Positions 45,520 through 58,853 of a stretch of DNA of 64,000 bases are shown here, piece after piece. Each line of letters starts with the position of its first letter. The stretch's first letter is position 1. Source of the DNA: Marisa cornuarietis (lineage: Eukaryota; Mollusca; Gastropoda; Architaenioglossa; Ampullariidae); NCBI GenBank assembly GCA_004794655.1, contig SMMW01000520.1, positions 629,501 through 693,500 on the forward strand, written 5' to 3'. The notes below the pieces were generated by a model. The model did no database searches. It had not been told where the DNA came from and saw nothing but the letters and a program-made list of their open reading frames with translations. The position numbers and the translations under genes are program-made.

Positions 45520-48500
45520 TTTCTCCTTACTACTATGTTTCACGATGTTTGCAAGTATCTTTTACAATTATTACAATTACCGTTTAAAATCTTTCCAGTT
45601 ATCTTTCACAATCTTTGATCTTTGATTTCAATACCAGAGAGAGGAAGACACTTTTGCAGCTGCAGTCTGCCAGTGATAAAGGAGTAACCTGACAGTCTAC
45701 TGCCATCACTTACACTGACAACTGATCACTTAAAAACTTAGATTGCTAAGCAATGTTTAAGTCAGTAGCCATTAAAAATGCAAGAATGTTAAAGTGCATC
45801 TGTGCTGATCGTTTGTATTTCGTGTGTATGAAGAGACTTGGCTGACAGCTGTTAATTTTCCTCTCACTCAGTCGAGGGTTTGAAGACTTTGACACATTGA
45901 CTGCTTCCCCGATATCCCCTATAAAAATTATCTCGTGACCGCTTGACCTGTCGAAACCGGAACAGAAGAAGGAATAAAAGAGAAAGAATCAGAAAAACTG
46001 TAGCTGGAGACCTCACTACCAGACAAAAAGTTTATCCCTGTAGCCGATAGACTAGGAGCCACGTGACTTTGTTATATTGAAGGGCAGAGAGCAGGTAGGC
46101 AACCGTAAGGGTCTTAGAATGACAGGGAGGGTGAGACTACCAGTGGACAAAAACTACAAGATTATAATTTATTGATCGCGAATCGTTTTTTTTTTTTGTA
46201 CAACAAAATTTTATTAATTCCACTACAAACAAATAAATACAAATGTCTGCGTGCTATCATTAACATAAATACCTACTGATGCAGTAGAACTACTTAACTT
46301 TAACATCGGAAGCTGGCATCCTTCCTCCAGCTCACATCTCCCCCCACCTCCAGCTTCAACGTGTCTGACTGCTGTCGCTATATTGCTGCTTCTGTCTGTC
46401 CCCCAGTTGAAAGGGGAAAAAGATCCATGTGTTTCCCTGTTTTTACACACAATTCACAGATGTAACTTTCAAACATGAGCATCCTTGGTTTTCCATCCAT
46501 TGACTGATCAATCCTAAACGAGCTCCTGGTCATGTGGTTAATCGATGTCTCGCCTTATGTTGTTACTTGCATCATGCGAGATTTCTGTGAGCTACATTTA
46601 TATATCTCAATATGCATGTGCGTGTCTGTTTGCACTCGCGTGTGTGTCTGAGAGAGAGAAAACGTGTCTCTTTCAATATGTGCTCTGGCTTATGTTCGTG
46701 TTTCCGTACTTCATCAGTTTACCTGTTTTTGATTTTTTGAGAAAAGGGAACAAAATAATAGGAGAGAAAAAGAGTGGACGAATAAAGCACGTTTGGAGGG
46801 AGCTGAAAAACTAAGGAGTAAATGGAATAGCACCCGAAAGAGAAATTTCTTTAAAAAACGGATTTTTAGATCTGATTATTGGCTTCGAGTGTAGAGACAG
46901 AAGAGAGAAAAGCAAAAAAATTCCAAATTGTGAGGCCTGCAGCAGGAGAAGGCGCATTTACCGACTTTTTCCCGTCTGATGGGTGGCACAGAGAGGAGGT
47001 AACTCCAGCAGAGCAAAGATACTGATTGAGGTGGTAAGGTGTCAGGTTTGTGTGAAGTTGTCATTAGTAACACTACCCGCCATCTCTAACTTCAACCTTT
47101 GGCAGTTTGTGTGAGCTTAGCATTCAAGAGCTGCTACATTCTGTAGTCAAGCGATGTCTACATTCTAGTAAACATTAAATACATCAGAAGCTGGAATATA
47201 CTTTGCTTTTTAAAATGTTAAATCTCTCACTTAAATGGCATTTCGCACCAACGATAATAAAAAATATAGTACCACGGAAGAAAGAAGGAAAAAGTAGCAG
47301 TAACGAATTAATGTTGATAATGAGCCGCTGTACTATTATCCATTTGTAATAAAATCACATGATCACTCTCTCTCTTACACACACTCATATATATATATAC
47401 TTATCATGTGTGTCAATATAAAAGTATAGCGGATACCACCACACAACACGACTTCGATGGCAACACAATCCCCGGAGGTCCGCTTTCTAGTTTTACCTTC
47501 TGACAAGATTTGTCGGCCGAAGAATATATAAAGGAACACGGCATTCATGTAAGCACCATCTAACTTGCACAGTTGTAAGAATCAGAATTTCAGGATTGTT
47601 GCATTGTACAAACTGACAGCAACTCACTTGCAACTACAGCAGATTTCCCAGTGTCTTCGGCCCTCAGCATTCTGAATGATACTGTTCAGTCATTCCCCAG
47701 CGTGGGAGTTATCTTTCTGTTGTTATGAAAGCAATCATGAATATTTCAACTTCTGGAAATGAATAGTATTCAGCATTTAAACATTCGTAGCCATGTCAAG
47801 AGAAATAACAGTATTTACTAGACTGGAACTTACATTTTGTTCCCTTGTTCTCCTCAGAAGTCCTACACCTTCGTGCGTCTCTACATCAGAAGGTTTAAAA
47901 ATGTCGCGCAGCAAAGTGTTGTTTGATTCTTGCTATAGAACCGAATTATAACAATTAAAAGTTTAGGCCTCAAAACATAAAAAATTTAATACAATTGCTG
48001 AAGATAAATGGAATACAAAATGATGACTCAAAAATCAAATACTCATAAGTCGGTAGCAAATTTTCAGATTTAATATTTAATACAGCTTTCCGAGGAAAAC
48101 AGATATTTTCGCTGAAATAGCTTATTTTAGACGTGTACTGGTTTCTTAATTATCACTTGGAAACTGAGTTTAAATGATAATGTGCTTTGGTTTACTTTTA
48201 AGATTGCTTACTCCACCCACGTGGCGATGGTCTATACTTACCGCACGTGTATCGCATCAGGGTATTTGTTGTGGCTTCTACACATTTCTTTATCAGTTTT
48301 GATGATAACAATAAGTTTCTTAGGTTTATTAGGATTGTCGTAAATCTTAACCAAGATGGGATTTTTTTTTTTTTTTTTGCTTTGCAAACAGGAGATGAAT
48401 CAAAGGAAAGTATTGTTAAAACAACAATTTAGTAGCTTCCATATTCAAAATGCAACCAGATGGAGGTCCCTTGCTGTCGCCTCACGTGCCAGACGGCACA

Positions 48501-49570
48501 AGGAGGACTGATTGATATTCAAAATGCAAGTAGTTTTGTATCCCCAGGTAAATCATTTTAACCTTTTATCGACCGGTTGCACAGAAAAGCGCATAAATAT
48601 GCACGTGTTAGTATTACAGTGATGTCTTAACCCCTGCTTTATTACTGTCAAACTTATTGTGTGTTTGTAAACCAGTGTCACTAAGACACTATGTCGGTTA
48701 ATGACACGAATCATCAGCTTACTAGTTGTTTACAAAAATAGCTTCCATGGGCGATCCACAACCTGCTTCTACAGTTTTAGACTCCTTGCAAGCAGACATT
48801 CATGTTTTAAAATCCCTTTTTTTCTTTATGTGATTTTCATTGTTTTACGTATTTTACGAAGTTTCCAAGAGCTGGGGAAAACTGCAGAATGTTTGTTTTA
48901 AGTATAGAGTGCTTGATGAACGATTAAAAACACGTTTGTTCCATCAGCACTACTCATCGCACAAATCAACATAATGCGAGTCCATTTCTAACCCTTTATT
49001 TAACTTTTTTGTCTATTAATTAGATGTCAATAGTTGTGATTATAGTTTATTGACAAATTTATCTGATCGTCTTCTCTGTAGATTTATGACAGTGCATCCG
49101 TAATCTTTTCTGATTCCTTTTATGTTTGTCTTGTATTACTTGTATGCATGCTTCTTGTTCTCTTCGTCCTTCGTATGCTGTACATGTCTTCTACTTGTCT
49201 TCAGCGCTGAGAGTATGCTCCTTCATGAGTGTTATAACAGATTTGTTAAAAAAAACACTTATTAGTGGTCAGTGAAAGGAATACACATTCCGGCCACGAT
49301 AAAGATTTATCTATTGTGTATCAGGGGTAACAACTCAATATTTAATTGAGGAAGAAACATGGTTGACGTCCCTGTTGCACTCTGCCCCTCTCACGTTACA
49401 CATTTACAACTCTAATTAACAAAAGATGTGTCAGAATTATATCAGTAAAGATAAATGTCAACCGCATTATTCTTTAATAAACTTGTCAGTCGTGACAGAT
49501 GTAAAGCAACATCAAAACATCTGAATTCACCTGAATCCGTAAAAGCGTACGTTCATAATAGCGCCCTTTG
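45520..49570. other. Intergenic block between copies 2 and 3
   Basis: No supported gene. Collinear with 15000-19480 upstream of copy 2, but lacking the 19496-20545 LINE insertion and with changes near 17.2-18.9 / 47.6-48.9 kb. A T-run lies at 48361-48379. Confidence 0.5.
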
Positions 49571-49875
49571 ACAAGAAATACGGATATACTACATTTCTGA
49601 TGCGAAAAAAAAAATCTTGTACATCTGTACATTTTCATTATCCTCTAGCAAATGCTACAAGCGCACGCACACACACGCACGCACGCACGCACGCACGCAC
49701 ACCACCACCTCCATCACCAAAAACAACAACAAAATGTTTCTCGTACACACCTCTGAAAAAAGTTCTTTTACGATATGGATGTATACATCATTATTGCAAT
49801 TATTATTGGTGCAGATATGTCGGCATCACTGATAAAACTATTTACCACTGTCAGAAGTTGAACCACTGTGTGCGT

Positions 49876-49877
<2 letters not shown>

Positions 49878-49915
<38 letters not shown>
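49878..49915. repeat. (CA)n microsatellite upstream of copy 3
   Basis: CA run about 275 bases before the ATG; a shorter one lies at 20838-20859 before copy 2. Confidence 0.9.
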
Positions 49916-49918
<3 letters not shown>

Positions 49919-50189
49919 GTTTCCAGCTGTTTCACAGTCTACAGTATTCACTGTGACAAGCTACATGTATATTGTATGACTGTATACACGACTAGAAGAT
50001 GTAAGTACTTCCTGGTGGTGTAGTGCGGGCGGCGCGAGCTGTTGGTGTAGGACAGGGACAGTGCTGCTCACTTCACATCCTCCATCAGGCGCCGTCAGGG
50101 TTGTTGTAGTCAACGAGCGTCTGACTTGACTGACGGTGTGAGTTCTAAATGTGACTGTTGCCCAAAACAAAACTCGTGATCTGCTGACC

Positions 50190-50265
50190 ATGACTAGTCA
50201 TCAAATGGTTACCCGGTGTGTCGCTGTGTATTTCTTGATGACCGTCAGTTCCGTCTCGTCGTCTG
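50190..50265 (+). CDS. Signal-peptide exon of copy 3
   Basis: Same 25-codon exon as in copy 2, with donor gtaagt, phase 1. Upstream 200 bases also nearly identical. Confidence 0.72.
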
Positions 50266-53200
50266 GTAAGTAATTAGTACTAACTACAGCTGTCACCTTA
50301 AGTATCTGTTGATGAAGTGACAATGTGCCCGTAAAGAATTTCTCATCAGTTTGTCTTGCTATTCGTGCATGTTTCTGTTTCTCTGAATGCGCTTGTATCT
50401 GTGTGTGTGGGGGAGGGGGGGAGGCGGAGTGAGCGAGTTAATAGGTGTGCATGTATATGCATGTATGAAGGTTGTTTGATGTAAGTGTATTTTATTAAAT
50501 AAATCGCATTATCGTGTAAACTTCATTTGTCCATGAAAAATAATAGTAATAATTAATACATTATCTATAAAACATTATAAATAAACATTGAATCATGTTT
50601 TATTACAAAAATAATGCATGTTAATTAAGTCTATTTTAACTTGCTTGAAACTGAAAATTTTACCCAAAAAGAGAGTGACTCTCAATAGACTTTCTCTCCC
50701 CCTTGCTCTCCTTATCTCTCAGACACCTACTACCATGCTTTTCATTAAGCAAAAGAGAACTCGTGTCGTAGCAGTTGTGTAAGAAAGTGTTGTAAGTGTT
50801 AGGCATCAAGTCCGTCAGATGTACTGTTTACATGCGCGCATATTGACGGTAGAATATTTATTTGCGTATGACACGAAAGATAAATTAGTTATAAATAAGA
50901 CCCTGACATCTGTAAATAGTTTAGTTCTTCACAGTAGGGCTAGAGTAGTTTACTACACTGTCTAACAGTGAAACCCTTCATTCAGAACATTGAGGTCACT
51001 AAAACACGTGACTGGCATTTGCACACACAGACGTTAGTTTATGCATCCGCCAAACATATGCTGACACACACTTATGCACGAGCGTGCACGCAGGTATGAA
51101 ATGATTTTCTGTACTATTGTACACTATAGGGTGGACTGTAGCAATCATTGTTTATTACAGATTGTCAAGACTCATGGAAGATATGCTTTGATCACATAAC
51201 CAGGAACTTGAGTTTATGCTACAAGCAAGATTATCAAGGCGGTTGCAAGAAAACTTGCGGATTATGTGGAGGTAAGTAAACATCCCCCATGAACATTACC
51301 AGGACCATGGCTTTCGCCCCAAGCACCTAGTGTAGACATCGTTGTCTTGTCTTTCATGTAACTCCAGAGTTTCCCCCTCAAAACTAACTTCTCGTCACTC
51401 ACTGGTATGTAAGGCCATCATGCAGCCTCACTGATGGTCGTACAAACAGCGATAACAGTTCACCTCATGACACTTCGACACATCTCTTCATCTGTGAGAT
51501 CAATATCGACCCATTCTGTAAACTAAAGGCGAATGAAAGGCAATCTGTTTAATTCGTTCTGTTCCTTATCTCGTCGCTATATACATATACACCATAAGCT
51601 GTTTATAATTTCTGCTACAGTGTCATTGATCTAGATTAATGAGTCCCTCAATAGTCGAAGTTTGATTTTCTGTTGAAGTTGTATAGATACGACAACCAAC
51701 ACAAAGGTTTTGAGAAAACAAGAAAAAAATCAACAGTAACGTATGTACTTATGGACCACCTGGTACTTATCAAGCAAGTATATGACTGGATAGCTTTGTT
51801 CAGAAATGTGACCGTGTAGATGCAATGATAGATGAAATAAATGGACGGCTGATGCACTTGGCAACTTAGCCCATCCCTTTATCTGTGAGACCAACGTCTT
51901 CCTTTTCAAAAAAAAGTGTAAGGGGATTAAATCATTGTATCTTCCTTGTTTTTTCTTTCCTGTATAACTGCACAATAGTTCTAGTCCAGTCTATTTTAGA
52001 CTGGTGCTACACTGTTTTCTCTTTTTCATCAAAAGCTAACCAGAACTGACAGTATTGACTGACCAACACTTTTCTTTCATTTCCCTCATCGACAGCTAAT
52101 GTAGTTCAGCTTGTGTTCTTGACCGTTAGAAAGATTTGCATGGTCACAATAACCCGAGCTTAAGTGAGGAGCCAGCCAGTAACGGTAGCCTAGCATAGCA
52201 CCTTTCCATTGATAAGCCACTTAGTATATGATTCACCTAACTGACCAGCATACTCAAAATTCATAAATAGACACGTGTTGTCTAGTCAAATTTGCAGAGA
52301 TAAATCCCACAACAAAATCGACAAACATAAAAAAATCGAAGAAAGAAGAAGGAAGCTGCAGAGAGACACGTGTATTTAACCAAATGATTAAATAAAATAT
52401 AATAATTCTAAATATTTCTTTGATTTTATTCTGAAAGAAACTGAACAGAAAAAGTGAAAATCTGAAAGGGAATGTGTCAGTAGACAATACCTGGCCTTGT
52501 TATTTATATCGTTTGCTACTCTCAAATTATGAAGTCTATAAATAAAGATATTAACTAATTCTACACCATCATATGTGACATGATAATTTCGTACCTTTCA
52601 AAGAATTTTGTGTTCTCTTCAGTTAGATTAATTTCGATAATCAACAAAATTACCCTATGGCACTGAGTTATTGTAAAAAGCTTCCTCCGATAAATTAACG
52701 GATGGTGAAAAGGTTCCAGACTCTATAGCGACCATTAATGGTGAGAAAAAGATGCTGTCTATGCCTACCAGTTGTTTAATAATGGGAGGTTTACATGTTT
52801 GGTAATCACTTCCTTATGAGTACGAGTCCAAAGTAAAGCTGTTACAGCCCTAAGCATCTGTACTGGTTGGTACAATATTGACCAGAGCTGTTGCTGTTGG
52901 TTGATTTCTGTTGGTGAGTTTGTTGCCCTGAACAAGTATTGCTACTTGAAAGGGTGTTCTACTTACTACTGCTACTTCCAAATGTTCGAAAATTGAAAAT
53001 GTACAAGGATATATAATTCACACTAGTTTTTTTCAAACTGGCAAAAACTTTATTTTCGCTAGGGTCTTTGCCGCATGGAGGTTTTTAAGCGCATTCAGAG
53101 AAAAAGAAACATACACGAATAGCAAGACAACTGATGAAAATTAGTACATTGTCACTTCAAATTTCTACATAGTCTAAGATCTTGTAATTTTAACGCTTTA

Positions 53201-54362
53201 TTCTTTTCTTAAAAACATGGGTCTTTTTCCCTCATGGACACCTGTCTCTTTCTGCGTGGTCAAGTTTGAATGTGCTTTACAGGTGGAAGTAGGGTAGTGG
53301 TGCGGACTTCTCTAGAGGTAGGTCAATCTGTCCACCCCTGACATATGTATCTCGATGGCAGTAGGTAAATCTGTCCCCCTGTGAAACGTATCTCAATTGG
53401 GCCAGTCTTCTCTAGCGACTTTCTCACCTGTCCTCTAAGCTTCACCGAACGCCGCTGTTCTTGTTTGACCACTTAAGGTTGCCTGTCTCTCTAAAACTTA
53501 AACACGAGGCCTTTTAATTACTTTAATGCTATCTGGCTGCACACGCGTTGTCTGTTTAGTCCAGACTTTGTGGGGGATTTTCATTATCAGGTTATTCAAG
53601 ACAAACCTGAAATGCGCAGGTAATGTTCTGTGGAACAACTGGAATCCAGTCTATATCTATTTAATTCAGGCAGGAGGCCTGTATCAAAGATCTGTATCAA
53701 AACTTGTGATCGCTTGCAGCCATCGAACCTATCCACCCATTAGTAAAAATCAAAAATAGCTCGTTATCACCTGTTACTTAATTGTTAGTCAAATATTTTC
53801 CCAGTGAAATAAAACATCAATCCCAATCTTTGTATACATAGTTTAATTTCTCGACCCAAGCTTTTTTTGTAGTGCCATTGTTTTGTACTGATGTAGTGTT
53901 CTAGATTGTTTTCCTTAGATCAAAGGCTATATGTAACAAAACCGTAAACAACTTTGCTTATTCTATTACACTCGTAAATAAAGATTTGTCATTTTGTATT
54001 TTATACGCTCTCTGCCTCTCTCATTTATCATGTCCTTTCCCTTTCTCTTTTCGTCTTTTTCTATCGTGTAACAGCGATAATCACATAATTCCTGTTAGAC
54101 ACAGTAATGTAATCTTTATCCCTAACTGTTGAGTTTGTATTTTTTAAAGAGAATCAGGATTCTCCTGAAATTACAAGTCATTCAGTAAGTAGCCATTTTC
54201 CACTTGGAACCAAACAAGTCAACTCTTAGATTATGAGTTTATAAATAAAGATTATTATGGAGTAAACAGTTCACGATAACAATCAACTTCTTCAGTTCAT
54301 TTATTGGATTTCGAAGAACTACTTGATAGTTTTGTTGAAATAGTTTAATCACATTTGTATAC

Positions 54363-54425
<63 letters not shown>

Positions 54426-54851
54426 GAAGATTTGTATAGCGCATATTCACACTCATAGACAGCATGCTCTTAGCGCTTAAAAACAAGGAAGAGACATGGA
54501 CTAAATGGACAGAACACGAGGGACGGAAGAATAAACAACATTACTGACGAAAAACAGAAAACAAAGATAGAAAACACAAAAAGACACCAAGTTACAAGAA
54601 CAGAGAATATAGTGATTCTGCAGAGAAAGATGGGTAGAAAAGTAGCAAGAGCAGAAGGGGGGGAGGGTAAGAAGGACGAGCATTGTGTGGACTGTGTTAG
54701 GAGTAATGCTCAAGGAAGAGGTGCGTTTTCAGTGCAGATTTGAAGTCTCCTTTGATGACAACTGGCTAAACAATTTTAAAAATTTACTTAAAGGCAATTA
54801 ATTATTAATTAGCTTTGTTCCATTATCCTTTAGCATATGCTGTGCTCGCGT

Positions 54852-54886
<35 letters not shown>

Positions 54887-57800
54887 TCACCAACAAGAAC
54901 AAGAACCAAATGTTTCCCATCAGTAAAATTATGATTTTTACATCAAGAGGGGTTTTCAATATCAATATACCGTCAAAATCTTTCCTGACTTCTGTCCAGC
55001 AAAAATATTTTAAAACTTTCGAAGCTTGGGACAAAAATCCTTACTAAAACAAATAATACAAACAAAACCGTCTGTTAAGAAGATTAACCTGATAATCGCA
55101 TTTAAATTTTATCATATATATATATATATATAACAGTTTGTATGCTTGGCTGATCATAATGACCGTCGCTGTCATAAGGCATTTTACCGACTGTCCCTTA
55201 TCTCTTTTAAAGTGCCCTGAGCTCGCTTTCATGTGGGGTAATGAGCTGCAAACATCCTTTTATTAGTACTGTTTATATGCACACCTCTGAAATATGGATG
55301 TATACATCATTATTACAATTAATATTGATTTAGATGTGTCTGCTTCACTGATAAAGCTGTATTCACCACTGTCAGAAGTTGAATCACTGTGTGTATATAT
55401 ATATATATCAGTGTTATCAGCTGTTTCACATTAGGCAGGGTGAACTGTTACAAGTTACATGTATATTGTAATCCTGTATACACGTCTAGACGATGTACTT
55501 CCTGGTCGCTTAGTATCTGTTGATGAAGTGACAATGTACCCGTAAACAACTTCCCCATCAGTTTGTCTTGATATTCGCGTATTTTTCTGTTTCTCCAAAT
55601 GTGCTTGAATCTGTGTGTGTGTGCCGGGGGGGGGGGTGAATTGCATGTGCATGTAGGTTATTAAATGTAAGTATAATTCATCAAATAAATCGCATTCTCG
55701 TGTATACTTCATTTGTCCTTGAAGAATAATAGCAATAATTAATATATTGTGTATGAAACTTTATGATAATAAAAATTGAGTCTCACTTTATAAACAAAAA
55801 CATGTTAATTTAATCTATTAACTTGCTTGAAACTGAAAAGTTTATGTAAAAAGAGACTGCCTCAATAGACTCTCTGTCTAACTCTCAAACACCTTCAAGC
55901 ACACCTTTTATTAAGCGAAGGGGAACTCGTGTCATACCAGTTGTGTAAGAAAGTGTTGTAAGTGTTAGGCATCAAGTCCATCAGATGTACTGTTAACATG
56001 CGCGTATGCTGATGGTAGAATATTTATTTGCACATGATGCTTAAGAGAAATTAGTTATAAATAAGACAATGACATCTGTAAATAGCTTAGTTCTTCACAG
56101 TAGGGCTAGAGTAGTTTACTACACTGTTTAACAGTGAAACCCTTCATTCAGAACACTGAGGTCACTAAAACACGTGACTGGCATTTGCACACACAGACGT
56201 TACTTTATGCATCCGCCAAACATATGCTGACACACACTTATGCACGAGCGTCCACGCAGGTATGAAATGATTTTTCTGTACCATTTCACACTATAGGGTG
56301 GACTGTAGTCATCATTGTTTGTTACAGATTGTCAAGACACATGGGAGATATGCTTTGATTACATAACCAGGGACTTGAAATTATGCGACAGGCAAGAATA
56401 TAAAGGCGGTTGTAAGAAAACTTGCGGATTATGTGGAGGTAAGTAAACATCCCCCATGAACATTACCAGGGCCGTGGCTTTCACCACAAAAACCTAGTGT
56501 AGACATCGTTGTCTTGTCTTTCATCTGTGAGATCAATATCCACCCATCATGTAAAATAAAGGAGAACAAAAGGAAATCTGTGCAACTCGTTTCTTATCTC
56601 TTCGCTATATTTCTACACAATAATCACACATAACCCTTTTATAATTTTCTGCTGCAGTGTCTGTAAATCGCTTTTTTTCTTCTTTTACTTTGAACTGAAC
56701 ATCGTGGTTTTGTTGACTTACCATGCCAAGCATCCAATAATGGACGGTAGCCCTGATGAACACTTTCCGTTGGTTACTATTACTAACTGCTACTTTAGTC
56801 TAGGGCTTGCATTCATGTTCATCAACAACCTTTTTAAGGCGTAACTGCACTAACTCCGGTGGAGAAACCGGCAAACAAACCAACTCGAGATGAGTCAGTA
56901 GTCGGAGCTTGATTTTTGCGGTTAAAGCTTCATAGATACTACAACCAAAGCGAAGACTGTGAGGCAACAAGAAAGAAGCATTAGTAATGTTTGTACTTAT
57001 GGACCAGCTGGTACTTATGAAGCAACTATAAAACGGGATAGCTTTGTTCAGAAATTAATTAAACAGTTATACACCATCATATTGAACTGATTATTTAATA
57101 CATTTCAAAGAACTCTGTGTTCTTTTCGGTTAGATGAATTACGATAATCACCATAATTACCGTATGGCACTCAAAGAACTGTTAGTTAAATTCTGTTGAT
57201 GAGTTGATTGTTCTCCACGTGCATTGGCACCAGAGAGTATTGTTGTACTAACTGCTGTTATTTCAAAATGTTTGACTATTGAAAATTAACGGGATAAATA
57301 CTTCAATAGTTTTCAAACTGGCAACAATTTTTATTTTACTAGAATCTTGGCCGCATAGAGACTGGCGTTAAACAAAGAAGATATAAGAAATATCACCAGT
57401 CAAGAGAAAAAAATCCTTCTGTCCGTCACATATACTTACCAACTTTCTGACTGTTCTGTTTTTTTCTAGTCGTAAAAGTTATTAATCAATGCACTGACAC
57501 ACGCGCAAGTATTAGGAGGTCAAGTCTTAATAATTATGCCAAACCCCTATAATTATGAGTTTGCTTACACAAACCAAACATTTAACGCTTGTCAGTGATG
57601 TAATCTCTGGATTTTGATTATTTTTACGCCGGACATTGTACAGAGAAGCCCTTTACTTGGTCTGAGCTAGTGAGGAAATGAGAGAGTGTCTACTTTCACA
57701 CTTTCAATGACAAGATATGTAAAGTGATTGAGAGTTCACGTGTTTGCTTTGTTGTTTTGTTTCGGGATTCAGGGTGTTCAGACATCCTCAGTGATTGTTC

Positions 57801-58795
57801 CAAGAGCAACTGTCAACAGAACGGTTGGAAAATATTCTGCAGGAAGACATGTAAAGCGTGTGTAGACCAGGTTACAGGAGGTCATGTGACTGGTGAAACT
57901 GCGACATCCACAACCACGACAACTTCTGCAAGTACGAAATAAATTCGTCTTTCTCTTTACATTTTGTTTTTAGATCGGTTTTTTAAATTTTAATCTTACC
58001 CATCTCCCTGCTGTTTGTTTCAATTACTCGGTTTTGTTGTTGGTTTTTGTTTTTCTTTTTTAAACACCAGCTAATAGACCTAGCCATTGAGAATCCTTAT
58101 ATCCGACACTGACTGTAGCTACAGAACTGAAATCACTATTTCATTTTCAAGTTCAAACTTTAATGTCGGCTGTAGGATTTAGTACTCGTATGTTTTGTTG
58201 AAAACTCGATGAGTTCAGTTCAATCGCAGATGTTGAGTGAATTAATCTGGAAATCTATCAGCTTCTCTCCCCCCCCAGGCTACCCTCCTCACACAAAGTA
58301 ACAATGTTCTGACAAAGCTTCAATCCTAGATTAATTTAACTAAATGGCGAAAAACCATCAGAAAAGTAATGCTACTAAAATCTGGAAAAAAGACAAAACC
58401 TAATCACCCCATTTCCAAAAACCCATTTAAGTTCTCAATCGTTAAGAGAAGCACAAGTCCGTAAACTTGTAGGTGTGACTAGTGATAACATCATGTCACG
58501 GTCCAGCGTGTCTCAGCCACAAACAAACTTTTATCAAAGACAGCCTATCTCCTCTCAATAAACACTACAATATAATCACCACTCTAAGAAACTCTTGCTC
58601 ACAGCCTAAGTTTAATCGGGAGACGGTCGGTTTGACTATTTGCCAATTCCACCATCAGCTGGTTTGACAAAAGCACAAAGTAGATTCGACCAAATCATTA
58701 TCTTGGCGATAATTCGGCCACGAAACAAGTGAATTTTAATTTGTTATAATTTGTTGTCTATGGTCAACGAACTTACATCTTCCTCTGTGTGTGTG

Positions 58796-58853
<58 letters not shown>

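Noticed and set aside
49600..49956. 118-codon frame rich in His/Thr/Ala-Arg
   Set aside because: Made of CA and CGCA microsatellite; nothing conserved.
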